Shown here in pieces: positions 1 through 8,304 of a stretch of DNA of 25,188 nt. Where the stretch lies: positions 1 through 25,188 of the forward strand of contig JAEZVB010000061.1 in assembly GCA_023443285.1 (NCBI GenBank). The letters run 5' to 3'. The notes below the pieces were generated by a model, which did not search any database, was not told the origin of the DNA, and saw only the letters and a list, made by a program, of their open reading frames with translations. The DNA comes from Bacillota bacterium (lineage in GTDB: Bacteria; Bacillota; Negativicutes; Sporomusales; Sporomusaceae). Every line of letters starts with the position of its first letter. Position 1 is the first letter of the stretch. Made by a program: the position numbers and the translations under genes.

Positions 1-389
1 GGCAAATTTCGCTTGATAAGGTGCTGGCAGATGCCATGGACGGGAATTTTATCAGGTTGGCACATGAGGCTGTGCAAAAAGAGGATTATTATGCAGCGGC
101 TGTTGTTTGTCTCGCTGCCGTGGCTAAAGATATAAACCAAAACTTTGAACAGTGCAAAACTTTATATCAACTGAGCATAAAGCAGGCAGGCAGTATGCCA
201 GCAATTGTTAAAGAGTGTCTGGATATTATGTATCAGCAAATGGAGATATGCAAGGATGTTTTAGTAATAGATAAAAAATGCCTGATAGCACATAGTTATC
301 TAGCAAAAGCAGTAAATAAAAGCCTGGATATGTGGCTGGCTTTGTGGCCTGAGCATGGTGTGATAAACATTTGGGAGTGTTGCTTGTGA
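1..389 (+). CDS. C-terminal part of an unrecognised protein (partial at left edge)
   Basis: The reading frame is open from the first base of the window to a TGA at 387-389. A GTG lies at position 21, but it has no Shine-Dalgarno site and the frame stays open upstream, so this is probably the tail of a gene that begins outside the window. The visible part of about 128 residues is mostly helical, with Ala-rich and Tyr-rich stretches that could be TPR-like helices; no catalytic motif is visible. The stop overlaps the GTG start of the glycosyltransferase (GTGA), which implies translational coupling and perhaps a shared role in surface-glycan assembly. I do not recognise a family. Confidence 0.6.
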   Translation, partial: QISLDKVLADAMDGNFIRLAHEAVQKEDYYAAAVVCLAAVAKDINQNFEQCKTLYQLSIKQAGSMPAIVKECLDIMYQQMEICKDVLVIDKKCLIAHSYLAKAVNKSLDMWLALWPEHGVINIWECCL

Positions 390-1891
390 TTAGGGTGGTC
401 ATTGGCAGCCCAGTAAAGCAAAAGCCTGCTATTTTAGAGCAGTTTTTACAGTCATTGGATATGTTGGATTGTCAAGGATTAACGATAGAATATGTGTTTG
501 TAGATGACAATGAAACAGTAAGCAGCCTGTTGTGTGATTTTGCCGGAAAATATGCTAATACTGTGATTGTTAGAGGCGATAACCACGTAGAATATCATTG
601 TAATGAAGAAACCCATTGCTGGCAGGAAAACTTAATCTGGAGAGTGGCTGCCTATAAAGATGAGATCATTGAATATGCGCTAAAAGCAACAGCAGATTAT
701 TTATTTCTCGTTGATTCCGATTTGTATTTGCAGCCGCAGACGCTTAAGCATCTGATTAAGCTGAATAAGGATATTGTATCTGAGGTGTTTTGGACTAAAT
801 GGTCACAGCAACTTGCCCCTTTACCCCAAGTATGGGTAGGCGATCAATACAGATTGTTCCATATGGAACGTGGGGTACAGTATAATGAGAAGGAGCAAGC
901 GATAAAAAGCCAGGAATTTATTAGTATGCTTAAAACTTCTGGTGTTTATAAAGTCGGTGGTTTGGGAGCCTGCACGCTGATAAGTCGCTATGCCCTTGAA
1001 AGAGGGGTTAGGTTTAAAGAAATATATAATTTGGGCTTGATTGGGGAAGACCGGCATTTTTGCGTACGGGCGGCGGCGTTGGGATTTGATCTCTATGCTG
1101 ACACCTGGTATCCGCCGTTTCATATATATAGGGAATCAGAGCTAGTGGATCTGATGGAATATAAGGATAGATTAAAAAATAATGTCAAACGACCTAAATT
1201 GACGGTAGGCATGTTGGTGAGAAATGAAAGCGGGCGGTATTTAGAACAGGTACTGCACCATATTGCCCAATATGCGGATGAAATAGTGATTTTGGACGAT
1301 GGCAGTACAGACGATACTGTCACCATCTGCTGCAAACAAGTAGCCAATATACCGCATCATATTGTGGAAAATAAAACAAGCAGATTTAATAACGAAGTAG
1401 AACTTCGTAAAGCGTTATGGGAACTGGCCGTGAGTACTCAGCCGGATTGGATCATGATTCTGGATGCCGATGAAATATTTGAACCTAAAGCTGCCAGCGG
1501 TATTAGGGAATTACTAAATGATGACAGTATGGATGTGGTTTATTTCCGGTTGTATGATATGTGGAATGAAAATAGTTTCCGGGAAGATGGATATTGGGCT
1601 GCCCACTTGGTCTACCGGCCATTTTTGGTAAGATACCGTTCAGAGTATAAGTACGAGTGGCAGGAACAGCCGCTGCACTGCGGCAGATTCCCGGTAAATA
1701 TTGCTGGCCTTCCGGGCAAACAAAGTCAATTACGCTTACAGCATTTTGGCTGGGCTCGGCCGGAAGACAGGATAGCAAAATACTTTAGATACAAACAGTT
1801 AGACCCTGCGGCTAAATACGGAATTGCCGAACAATACCTTTCCATTCTTGATCCTAAGCCTAATTTAATACCTTGGCGGGATAATGAGTAG
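386..1891 (+). CDS. Two-domain family 2 glycosyltransferase
   Basis: About 501 residues with two GT-A-like modules. The N-terminal module begins IRVVIGSPVKQKP and carries a DSD motif at about residues 110-112 (LFLVDSDLYL), a likely metal/nucleotide-sugar site. The second module starts near residue 270 (LTVGMLVRNES), has the GT2 hallmark LDDGSTDD at about 303-310 and a DADE motif at about 360-363. I chose GTG 386 over TTG 371 because a GGAG lies about 10 bases upstream and the GTG overlaps the preceding stop (GTGA). The enzyme probably transfers sugars onto a surface glycan or glycoprotein at the cytoplasmic face; donor and acceptor cannot be read from sequence. No membrane segment is visible. 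A strong terminator follows the stop, so this is the last gene of its operon. Confidence 0.85.
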   Translation: MIRVVIGSPVKQKPAILEQFLQSLDMLDCQGLTIEYVFVDDNETVSSLLCDFAGKYANTVIVRGDNHVEYHCNEETHCWQENLIWRVAAYKDEIIEYALKATADYLFLVDSDLYLQPQTLKHLIKLNKDIVSEVFWTKWSQQLAPLPQVWVGDQYRLFHMERGVQYNEKEQAIKSQEFISMLKTSGVYKVGGLGACTLISRYALERGVRFKEIYNLGLIGEDRHFCVRAAALGFDLYADTWYPPFHIYRESELVDLMEYKDRLKNNVKRPKLTVGMLVRNESGRYLEQVLHHIAQYADEIVILDDGSTDDTVTICCKQVANIPHHIVENKTSRFNNEVELRKALWELAVSTQPDWIMILDADEIFEPKAASGIRELLNDDSMDVVYFRLYDMWNENSFREDGYWAAHLVYRPFLVRYRSEYKYEWQEQPLHCGRFPVNIAGLPGKQSQLRLQHFGWARPEDRIAKYFRYKQLDPAAKYGIAEQYLSILDPKPNLIPWRDNE

Positions 1892-1900
1892 GTCTTTACA

Positions 1901-1936
1901 TGCTAAACAAGGGTATTGCTTTGTTTAGCATTTTTT
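1901..1936 (+). terminator. Rho-independent terminator after the glycosyltransferase gene
   Basis: A perfect 10-bp stem, TGCTAAACAA (1901-1910) with TTGTTTAGCA (1921-1930), encloses a 10-nt loop and is followed directly by six T residues. It starts 9 bases after the stop codon. Confidence 0.9.
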
Positions 1937-2002
1937 ATATGTGTACACCAGACTAATTACTATCTATCGATCGTATTGGATGAAGGAATGGAAGGTGATT
2001 TG

Positions 2003-2041
2003 GTGAATAACTATTTACAAATAGTACTTAATCTAATGTAG
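2003..2041 (+). CDS. Possible 12-residue leader peptide before the nitroreductase gene
   Basis: GTG at 2003, preceded at close spacing by a GGAAGGTGA Shine-Dalgarno-like stretch, opens a 12-codon frame (MNNYLQIVLNLM) ending in TAG at 2039-2041, 31 bases before the nitroreductase start. It is too short to judge by coding statistics and may be chance. The rest of the 1937-2072 gap shows no convincing promoter. Confidence 0.2.
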   Translation: MNNYLQIVLNLM

Positions 2042-2072
2042 GATACACGGGTTTCAGAGAGAGGAGACAGTG

Positions 2073-2810
2073 ATGACATTGGAAATTGGTAAGGAATTTA
2101 TGGAGAAAACAAAACATAAGTATTTATCACCGTCCGATCAGGCAAAAGGGTTGCCGCATCCGCCGTTGGAGGTAGAAGTAACTGAATCGATAGGAATTAT
2201 CGATTTACCCGACCCTGGTAAATATGAGGCCGATATTTCACTTACTCAGGCTATCATTCAGAGGGAGAGTGTGCGCAAATATAGAGATATGCCGATGGAG
2301 CTCGCAGAACTGTCTTATTTGCTATGGTGTACACAGGGGGTTAAGTCCATCGAGCCACACTTGGTTACCCTGCGGACTGTGCCATCGGCAGGGGCAAGAC
2401 ATGCTTTCGAAACCTATTTGCTGGTGAACCATGTGGCCGGGTTAGAACCCGGTCTGTACAGGTTTCTGGCGGTGGATCACCAGTTGGCGAAAATTGGGGC
2501 AGCAGATACAATTTGTGATGATATTACAGAGGCTTGTTTAAGACAGAATTTTGTTAAGACGAGCGCAGTTACATTCATTTGGACTGCGGCTACCTATCGT
2601 ATGACTTACCGGTATGGACAACGGGGCTACCGTTATCTGCATTTGGATGCAGGACATGTTTGCCAGAATCTCTATTTGTCAGCAGAAGCAATAAACTGCG
2701 GCGTGTGCGCCATTGCTGCTTTTGATGATGACCGCTTGAATGAAGTATTACAACTTGACGGTCAGGAACAGTTTGCTATTTATGTAGCTACTGTTGGGAA
2801 AAAGCCGTAG
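2073..2810 (+). CDS. SagB/ThcOx-type nitroreductase family oxidoreductase
   Basis: About 245 residues. An N-terminal extension of about 60 residues precedes the FMN-binding nitroreductase fold, which opens at IIQRESVRKYRDMPM; the Arg-rich SVRKYRD segment is the usual phosphate-contacting motif of the family. Further family signatures are LSYLLWCTQGV, VPSAGARHAFETYL, GLYRF, and LDAGHVCQNLYLSAEA in the C-terminal half. The spacing and the PSAGA..H motif fit the SagB-type dehydrogenase subgroup. No azole-peptide precursor or cyclodehydratase is adjacent, so a role in RiPP maturation is not supported and the substrate is unknown. ATG 2073 is preferred over GTG 2070 for its spacing to GAGGAG at 2061-2066. 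A terminator follows, so the gene appears monocistronic. Confidence 0.85.
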   Translation: MTLEIGKEFMEKTKHKYLSPSDQAKGLPHPPLEVEVTESIGIIDLPDPGKYEADISLTQAIIQRESVRKYRDMPMELAELSYLLWCTQGVKSIEPHLVTLRTVPSAGARHAFETYLLVNHVAGLEPGLYRFLAVDHQLAKIGAADTICDDITEACLRQNFVKTSAVTFIWTAATYRMTYRYGQRGYRYLHLDAGHVCQNLYLSAEAINCGVCAIAAFDDDRLNEVLQLDGQEQFAIYVATVGKKP

Positions 2811-2841
2811 TGATGTATGCTTTGTATTAGGGAAAAGAAAG

Positions 2842-2864
2842 GACAGGCAGGAGCCTGTCTTTTT
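2842..2864 (+). terminator. Rho-independent terminator after the nitroreductase gene
   Basis: GACAGGC (2842-2848) pairs perfectly with GCCTGTC (2853-2859) around the loop AGGA, followed by five T residues. It separates the nitroreductase gene from the arginase-family gene. Confidence 0.9.
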
Positions 2865-2896
2865 AAATAGTATGGGAGTAGATAAAAGGTGGTAAC

Positions 2897-3790
2897 ATGA
2901 GAAAAGTGACAATAATTGGCGTGCCGATGTGGCTTGGTCAATCGTGTTTTGGTACACACTTAGGCCCTGATGCCATTCGTGCGGCCGGCCTGATAGAGCA
3001 GTTGCAATCAACCCAGTGTGATGTAGTTGACTCTGGAAATTTACCTATAAGGTTAGAAGTAGATGTGGCTTGTAACCCAAAGAGTTGCACTGTCCGTAAC
3101 ATCGAGAGTGTTCGTGTAGGTGTAACCTCTTTGGCGGAAAAAGTCTCTCAAGCCGTTGCTAACAGGGCTTTTCCTCTCATTTTAGGCGGGGATCATAGTA
3201 TTGCTATCGGCTCGTTAGCTGGTCTTTCCCGGCATTATCGCAATCTAGGCATCATTTGGTATGATGCCCATGCTGACAGCAATACACCAGAGACTTCGCC
3301 AAGCGGCAATGTGCAGGGTATGCCGCTGGCTGCCAGTCTTGGTTGGGGGCATCCCGACCTGGTTGAGGTTGGCGGCTACCGCCATAAAGTTAAGGCTGAG
3401 AATGTTGTGTTAATTGGAATTCGCGACATTGACCCAGGAGAAAGAAAGCTTATTCAGGAAAAGCAGATAAAAACCTTTACTACAGAAGATGTATATCGAT
3501 TGGGGATAAGCGCAGTAATGGAGGAGACCATTGCTTATCTGAGTAGGAAATGTGATGGCGTCCATTTGAGTTTTGATATGGATGTAATTGATCCCCGGGA
3601 AGCCTGCGGTGTTGGAACACCGGTTGACGGCGGGCTAACTATGAATTGCAATATGCAAGCAATGAACATTCTGGCGCAGAGCAAGGTAATCACATCAGCT
3701 GATTTTGTTGAACTTAATCCTTTGCGAGATAAAGATAACCAAACAGCCAAGGCGGCAGTTGCGCTAATACAAGCTTTGCTTACGGATTAG
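2897..3790 (+). CDS. Arginase-family ureohydrolase with an altered active site (His to Gln)
   Basis: 297 residues, the full usual length of bacterial arginase. The binuclear Mn ligands are all present: GGDHS (Asp99, His100), DAHAD (Asp123, His125, Asp127) and SFDMD near residue 228. The guanidinium-contacting Glu is kept in DFVELNP. The stretch ETSPSGN..GMPLA and the GVGTPVDGGLT motif fit arginase better than agmatinase. Residue 140 is Gln (CAG at 3314-3316) where arginases have the catalytic His (His141 of rat arginase I, at the same 17-residue distance from the first Asp of DAHxD). The protein may be a slow arginase, may act on another guanidino compound, or may be regulatory. ATG 2897 follows AGGTGG. 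The 3' end overlaps the convergent beta-lactamase gene by 11 bp, with no terminator between them. Confidence 0.8.
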   Translation: MRKVTIIGVPMWLGQSCFGTHLGPDAIRAAGLIEQLQSTQCDVVDSGNLPIRLEVDVACNPKSCTVRNIESVRVGVTSLAEKVSQAVANRAFPLILGGDHSIAIGSLAGLSRHYRNLGIIWYDAHADSNTPETSPSGNVQGMPLAASLGWGHPDLVEVGGYRHKVKAENVVLIGIRDIDPGERKLIQEKQIKTFTTEDVYRLGISAVMEETIAYLSRKCDGVHLSFDMDVIDPREACGVGTPVDGGLTMNCNMQAMNILAQSKVITSADFVELNPLRDKDNQTAKAAVALIQALLTD

Positions 3791-4598
3791 CCGCTGGCAA
3801 AATTTCAAGGTCTTTGGCAATCAGCTTGGTAATTTCTCTGGCTTTGCCGCCCATAGCTCCATCTGCTGCTTCGATGTTAGTGGCAAAAATGTAACGCCGA
3901 CCTTGATTTTCGATACAGCCGACAAACCAGCCTAACATATAGTTGCCATCCTGAAAGCCTGAGCCAGTTTTACCCATAAATTTGATACCGTTACTGTCAG
4001 AAAGAGTGATATTCTTTTTTACTACTGCTTGCGTTTCAGCTGAGAAGGGTAATTGGTTGGAATAGAGTTTGTTGAGTAAATTTACTTGTTCCATGGCTGA
4101 AATTTGCAGGGAAGAGCGCAGCCAGAAGGTGGTTAGGCCACCCGATATGTCATGGTTGCCATAATCGATTTTGTTTAGGTACTCCTGCATGCGTTCATTG
4201 CCTATGCGAGTTGCAAGCTCCTGGAAGTACCAGACGACAGACTCTTTGGTCGCAGATGCCAGCGTGTGGTTATGGTTCCAGTAGGGGAAATCATACTTGG
4301 TTCCATTCCATTTATACAGGGTATATACATCTTCCTGGTCAAGCACACCAGTTTCCAGTCCGATAAGGGAATTGTAAATCTTAAAGGTTGAGCAAGGGGA
4401 CAATCTTTTTTTGCTCTGTGGTTCATTATAGATGACATAGTTATCGTTTGTCTGGTCATACATAACAAATGTACCGGTAAATCCTTCAAAGTATTTGCCT
4501 AAGTCAGCACGTATTGTGACTTCAGCGGCAGAAACGCAGTTAATCGCAAAACTGAGAAGCATGAAGCACAGAGTGAGTGTGAGTAGTCTTTTCTTCAC
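3780..4598 (-). CDS. Class D (OXA-type) serine beta-lactamase
   Basis: 272 residues from a GTG at 4598, chosen because AGGAGG lies 8 bases upstream; longer in-frame starts lack such a site. A Sec signal peptide (KKRLLTLTLCFMLLSF, cleavage near SA-AEV) sends it across the cytoplasmic membrane. The class D motifs are in order: S70-T-F-K73 (nucleophile and carbamylatable Lys) within SPCSTFKIYNSLIGLETG, S120-V-V with following Trp, Y146-G-N, and K210-T-G. Length and motif spacing are normal, so an active enzyme hydrolysing penicillin-type substrates is likely; its spectrum cannot be read from sequence. It resembles chromosomal class D enzymes of Clostridia and Bacillales more than plasmid OXA enzymes, and no mobile element is near. 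It sits downstream of an FHA-type regulator on the same strand but behind that gene's terminator. Confidence 0.92.
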   Translation of the reverse strand: MKKRLLTLTLCFMLLSFAINCVSAAEVTIRADLGKYFEGFTGTFVMYDQTNDNYVIYNEPQSKKRLSPCSTFKIYNSLIGLETGVLDQEDVYTLYKWNGTKYDFPYWNHNHTLASATKESVVWYFQELATRIGNERMQEYLNKIDYGNHDISGGLTTFWLRSSLQISAMEQVNLLNKLYSNQLPFSAETQAVVKKNITLSDSNGIKFMGKTGSGFQDGNYMLGWFVGCIENQGRRYIFATNIEAADGAMGGKAREITKLIAKDLEILPAANP

Positions 4599-4691
4599 GT
4601 AACATTCCTCCTGATTGTATTTTTTTAACAAGGTAAGTATATGCCAATACGTCCTGGGATAAAATGACTGTTTCATTATAATTTCATGATA

Positions 4692-4740
4692 GAGAAAAAA
4701 TAAGACGCTATTGCCAGCAGCTGCCGGTGATAGCGTCTTA
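4692..4740 (-). terminator. Rho-independent terminator of the FHA regulator gene
   Basis: On the minus strand an 11-bp stem (4730-4740 with 4701-4711) is followed by a run of six T. The 5' arm includes the stop codon of the FHA gene. Read-through into the beta-lactamase gene should be limited, so that gene probably has its own promoter in 4599-4690. Confidence 0.85.
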
Positions 4741-5442
4741 CTGAATTTCTAAAATACAGCCTTGTCCGCGGCGTGTTTTTAACAGCCCCCGGTAATTGCC
4801 GAACTTGCGGCGAAGGCGGTAGAGAATAGCATTTATTTCGTCTAAGCCTACGTCAGGTTCATTGTTGTCAAGAAGCTGGCGTTCTGTCCATACGGTTGTA
4901 CGAATAGCTGCATAACTGACAAGCTTATTGCGGCTATGATACAGCAGTTCGAGCAAACACCATTCCTTGACAGATAACGGTATTTCTCGCTTGCTTATAT
5001 ACAGAGCTTTTTTGACTGTGTCAATAACAACAGGCAAATCAGTCTGGGGCATCTTGGCGTTTTTCAGCGATTGCGTACTTTCGAAGTCCAGCGTTTTTTC
5101 TAATTCTGGTGTAACTGTGAAGCGAAGCAATACAATGCTTGTGGCCAGGGCAATTTTATCCCCGTTCTTTAAGTTGTAAGACTGCTTGGGTTCTAACGGC
5201 TGGTCATTCAGCCATGTTCCATGTTTGCTGCCTAATTCCGATATTGTCCAGGTTCCGTCAAGCTGAGTAATTGAGCAGTGCTTACGGGAGATAAGTAAGC
5301 TGTCAAAGAAAATATCGGGTTTACATACGTTAGTGGCTCGGCCTAGGCTTGTTTCGCCTTGCGTTAACGGAAAGCATTTTCCTTTTTCGTACGGATCACC
5401 ACGTTCCACGACTAGCCGGGCAAAGCTGCTATGTGTCAGCAT
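4738..5442 (-). CDS. FHA domain fused to an OmpR-type winged-helix DNA-binding domain
   Basis: 234 residues from ATG 5442, preceded by AAGGTG; a longer in-frame version lacks a ribosome site. The N-terminal FHA domain (about residues 8-108) has the phosphothreonine-binding signature: G34-R35, S52-R-K-H55 and the GSKHGTWLN segment (71-79). After a linker of about 25 residues comes a trans_reg_C-like winged helix (about 135-234), with LSVKEWCLLELLY, EINAILYRLRRKFG as recognition helix, and the wing TRRGQGCIL. No receiver domain is present, so control would come from binding a Thr-phosphorylated partner, for instance a target of a PASTA Ser/Thr kinase. The layout recalls EmbR-like FHA regulators with the domains reversed. 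The adjacent co-directional beta-lactamase gene is an obvious candidate target, by position only. Confidence 0.85.
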   Translation of the reverse strand: MLTHSSFARLVVERGDPYEKGKCFPLTQGETSLGRATNVCKPDIFFDSLLISRKHCSITQLDGTWTISELGSKHGTWLNDQPLEPKQSYNLKNGDKIALATSIVLLRFTVTPELEKTLDFESTQSLKNAKMPQTDLPVVIDTVKKALYISKREIPLSVKEWCLLELLYHSRNKLVSYAAIRTTVWTERQLLDNNEPDVGLDEINAILYRLRRKFGNYRGLLKTRRGQGCILEIQ

Positions 5443-5543
5443 ATGATCACCTTCCGGTACTACAATAATATTTTTAATGTATACCAAAAAAAGTAACAAT
5501 GCAATTATTATTTATTTGCCATAGAAAATATTTTATAATGCAA

Positions 5544-5572
5544 TTGAAAATTTCGATATATAGGGATACAAT
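5544..5572 (+). promoter_or_regulatory. Sigma-A-type promoter for the MetNI-like operon
   Basis: TTGAAA (5544-5549), a 17-nt spacer and TACAAT (5567-5572). It leaves a leader of about 140 nt before the TTG start of the first gene. I found no SAM-box or T-box signature in that leader. Confidence 0.65.
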
Positions 5573-5720
5573 GAAAAAGAAAGGTTTTTGTCAACTATTG
5601 GATGGAAAGGGGGCTGATATACTTATGCGAGGACATCAAATATAGCAACAAACACAATATAAAATCAATACAGCGAAGGGCGGATAAATATATTTTCTTT
5701 GTAGTGTAGGAGGCTAAGGC

Positions 5721-6740
5721 TTGATTAAAATAAAAGGTCTAATTAAATCTTTTGGCGATACACAGGTTCTTAAGGGTGTTGATGTTCATATTCCTAAAGG
5801 AATGATTTTTGGGCTGGTAGGACGCAGTGGGGCAGGGAAATCCACATTGCTTAGATGCATTAACGGGTTAGAAACCTATGAGCAAGGCAGTCTCATTGTT
5901 GATGGCGTTGATGTAAGATCACTTTCGGGAAAAACAGCAAGGGAATTTCGTAAGGATGTCGGAATGATTTTTCAGCAATTTTCCTTGCTTACAAGATTGT
6001 CGGTTTATGAAAATATTGCGCTTCCTTTAAAATGTTGGAACTACAGCAATTCACACATAGATAACAAGGTAAAAGAATTGTTAGAAATGATTGGTATCCC
6101 TGATAAAATTCATGCTAAACCCAAGGAACTTTCTGGGGGGCAAAAACAAAGGGTGGCGATTGCCAGGGCTTTGGCAATGAATCCTAAGATTTTGCTGTGT
6201 GATGAGGCCACATCAGCCTTAGACCCGAAAACAGCAAAATCAATTACAGCACTCCTGAACCAAATTAATCAGGATCTGGGGATTACTATTGTCATTGTTA
6301 CTCACCAGATGTCAGTCTTGCGAAGTATCTGTGAGGAAATAGTTATACTGGAAAACGGTAAGGTAGAAGTAAATGGTCCTGTAGAAGAGGTGTTTTTACA
6401 GCAGCCAGCTGCCCTCAAAAATTTGATTGGTTACCAAGACTTGCTGCTACCTAAAACAGGAGTCAATATCAAGATCCTACTTTCACGCGATATAGCATCA
6501 AAGCCTGTAATAACACAGATGGCAAGGGCACTGTCAATGGATTTTATGATTTTGGGCGGCGAAATGGAAAATTACCGCGACAGCGCATTGGGATCTGTAA
6601 ATATCAATGTGCCCAACGAAAAATTGGCTGCTATCGAAAAGTATCTTTCTGATCACAAGGTTGTCTGGAAGTATATTGATGGTGAAGAGCAATTATCAGT
6701 AGAGGATGATGAAGTATGTTTAGCAGCCAATTTTGGATAG
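5721..6740 (+). CDS. metN: MetN-like ABC transporter ATP-binding protein with NIL domain
   Basis: 339 residues. TTG 5721 is the start, with AGGAGG at 5708-5713. The ABC ATPase has Walker A GRSGAGKST (34-42), a Q-loop in MIFQQFSLL, signature LSGGQ (137-141), Walker B ILLCDEATS (Asp161-Glu162) and the switch His in VTHQMS. The C-terminal part from about residue 255 is a NIL domain, which in MetN binds methionine and gives trans-inhibition. It energises uptake through the overlapping permease gene (25-bp overlap). The family assignment is firm, but the substrate may not be methionine because the partner lipoproteins diverge from MetQ in ligand-contacting positions. Confidence 0.9.
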   Translation: MIKIKGLIKSFGDTQVLKGVDVHIPKGMIFGLVGRSGAGKSTLLRCINGLETYEQGSLIVDGVDVRSLSGKTAREFRKDVGMIFQQFSLLTRLSVYENIALPLKCWNYSNSHIDNKVKELLEMIGIPDKIHAKPKELSGGQKQRVAIARALAMNPKILLCDEATSALDPKTAKSITALLNQINQDLGITIVIVTHQMSVLRSICEEIVILENGKVEVNGPVEEVFLQQPAALKNLIGYQDLLLPKTGVNIKILLSRDIASKPVITQMARALSMDFMILGGEMENYRDSALGSVNINVPNEKLAAIEKYLSDHKVVWKYIDGEEQLSVEDDEVCLAANFG

Positions 6741-7390
6741 AATGGCTGAAGTATTTTGATAAGATAATTGAACCGGCTGTTTTTGCAACAATTAGAATGG
6801 TGGGAGCTACCATGATTCTGGCTTTTATTATCGGATTTGGTTTTGCCATTTTAATGACAATCTATGGGCCGCAGGGATTACACCCAAAAAAGAAATTATA
6901 TAATGTGGTTGAATTTATTGTTAATACAATCCGTTCATTTCCGGCACTTATTCTTATTGTAGCGATATCGCCGCTGACCAAAATCGTTATGGGGACAACA
7001 ATCGGGGAGACGGCGGCCATTTTTCCGCTAACCATTGCAGGAGCAGCCTTTATTGCGAGACTCTTAGAAAATAGCTTTAAAGAAGTGGACAAGCAGCTGA
7101 TTGAAGCAGCCAGATCTTTTGGTGCTTCTGACATGCAGATTATATTTAAAGTAATAGTTAAGGAATCAATTCCTTCGATAATTTCTATTGTCACACTAGC
7201 TGCCATCGGTTTTCTGGCAACAACAACGTTAGCAGGAGCTGTTGGAGCTGGAGGGTTGGGGGCAGTAGCGCTAAATTACGGATATCAAAGCTTTAATAAT
7301 TCTGTTCTTTACACTTCGGTACTTTTACTGTTTCTAATGGTGCAAGTTATTCAGAGTGTGGGAAATTGGTTGTATAAGAAATCATTGTAA
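6716..7390 (+). CDS. metI: MetI-like ABC transporter permease
   Basis: 224 residues, the usual MetI length, with five or so hydrophobic segments (for example about 25-50, 68-90, 100-115, 147-170, 195-215). The EAA loop EAARSFGAS (130-138), followed by KVIVKESIPSII, docks to the ATPase. The ATG at 6716 lies inside the end of the ATPase gene, so the two are translationally coupled. Two copies should form the transmembrane pore of an N2I2 complex served by the lipoproteins encoded downstream. Confidence 0.9.
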   Translation: MFSSQFWIEWLKYFDKIIEPAVFATIRMVGATMILAFIIGFGFAILMTIYGPQGLHPKKKLYNVVEFIVNTIRSFPALILIVAISPLTKIVMGTTIGETAAIFPLTIAGAAFIARLLENSFKEVDKQLIEAARSFGASDMQIIFKVIVKESIPSIISIVTLAAIGFLATTTLAGAVGAGGLGAVALNYGYQSFNNSVLYTSVLLLFLMVQVIQSVGNWLYKKSL

Positions 7391-7410
7391 GCAAAAACGG
7401 AGGCGAAGTC

Positions 7411-8256
7411 ATGAATATAACAATGAAAAAAGTAGTGTGTACTCTTACCCTGGTGATTTTTAGTATGCTCTTTGCAGCCTGTTCAAGCAATACCCCAAAA
7501 AACGTGGACAGCAAAGCGGCACAACCGGAAAAGAAAGTAATCAAAATTGCTTGTATGTCAACCTTTGAGCCAATGATAGACTGGTTGCAGGAAGGTCTGG
7601 CATCACAGGGGTATGAGGTTAAAGCAGTCATGTTTGATGCTAATCAGCTGCCGGCCACCGCTCTTAAAGATGGGGAGGTTGATGGATTAATTCATAACCA
7701 TTTGCCTTGGATTAAGACGTTTAACCAGCTTAATAACTGTGACCTACAAATGCCCCAGCCATATATGGCCTATGGACGTACCGCCGTGTATTCTGTCAAA
7801 CACAAAACCATTGACGCCATTCCGCAAAATGCAAAGATTGCAGTTCCCGGAGACCCGTCAAATATGGATAAAAGTTTATTGATCCTAAAAGAAATGGGGC
7901 TTATTACGCTTGGTGATAAAACCGGTAAGTTTTATACTCTGCTTGATATTAAAGATAATCCCAAAAACATAAAACTCATTGAAACCGAGATTTCGCAAAC
8001 TATCAGAAGTATCAACGATGTTGATGCGGCCATCACACCTTCTTATAGGGCATGGAAAGCGGGAATTGATCCTAAATCATATCTTTATGAAGATCCTGAT
8101 TCTATAAATTATCAAACAGGGCTTGTTGTAAATGGAAAAGATGTAAACACAAAATGGGTACAGGCAGCTTTAGCGGTGACGCAAAGTCCTGAATTTAAGA
8201 AAAAATTTAATGAGTTTTATCAAGGGACATATGTTTTATATAATGACAAAAAGTAA
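7411..8256 (+). CDS. NlpA/MetQ-family substrate-binding lipoprotein, copy 1
   Basis: 281 residues; GGAGG precedes ATG 7411. A lipoprotein signal ends in the lipobox FAAC with Cys24 as lipidation site, so the mature protein is membrane-anchored. The fold is NlpA-type, with family motifs FDANQLPATALKDG, AVPGDPSN..KSLLILKEMGLI and LDIKDNPKNIKLIE. Compared with E. coli MetQ from memory, the FQHKPYL cage segment is HNHLPWI, the Asn of AVINTTY is absent (AITPSY), and the Asn of YVNLIV (Asn229) is Gly (YQTGLVV). The ligand may therefore differ from methionine. It is closely similar to the next gene across the whole mature region, which marks a tandem duplication. Confidence 0.88.
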   Translation: MNITMKKVVCTLTLVIFSMLFAACSSNTPKNVDSKAAQPEKKVIKIACMSTFEPMIDWLQEGLASQGYEVKAVMFDANQLPATALKDGEVDGLIHNHLPWIKTFNQLNNCDLQMPQPYMAYGRTAVYSVKHKTIDAIPQNAKIAVPGDPSNMDKSLLILKEMGLITLGDKTGKFYTLLDIKDNPKNIKLIETEISQTIRSINDVDAAITPSYRAWKAGIDPKSYLYEDPDSINYQTGLVVNGKDVNTKWVQAALAVTQSPEFKKKFNEFYQGTYVLYNDKK

Positions 8257-8304
8257 TGCAATAACGCAACACCGGGCACGAATTATAAAGGAGTAGTGAA
8301 GAAA

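Noticed and set aside
4599..4690. BlaI operator (TACA..TGTA dyad) before the beta-lactamase
   Set aside because: No such dyad is present in the upstream region.
5573..5720. SAM riboswitch or T-box in the leader of the MetNI-like operon
   Set aside because: Neither the SAM-box core nor a T-box sequence is visible; only a plain leader with a possible six-codon peptide behind AAGGGGG.
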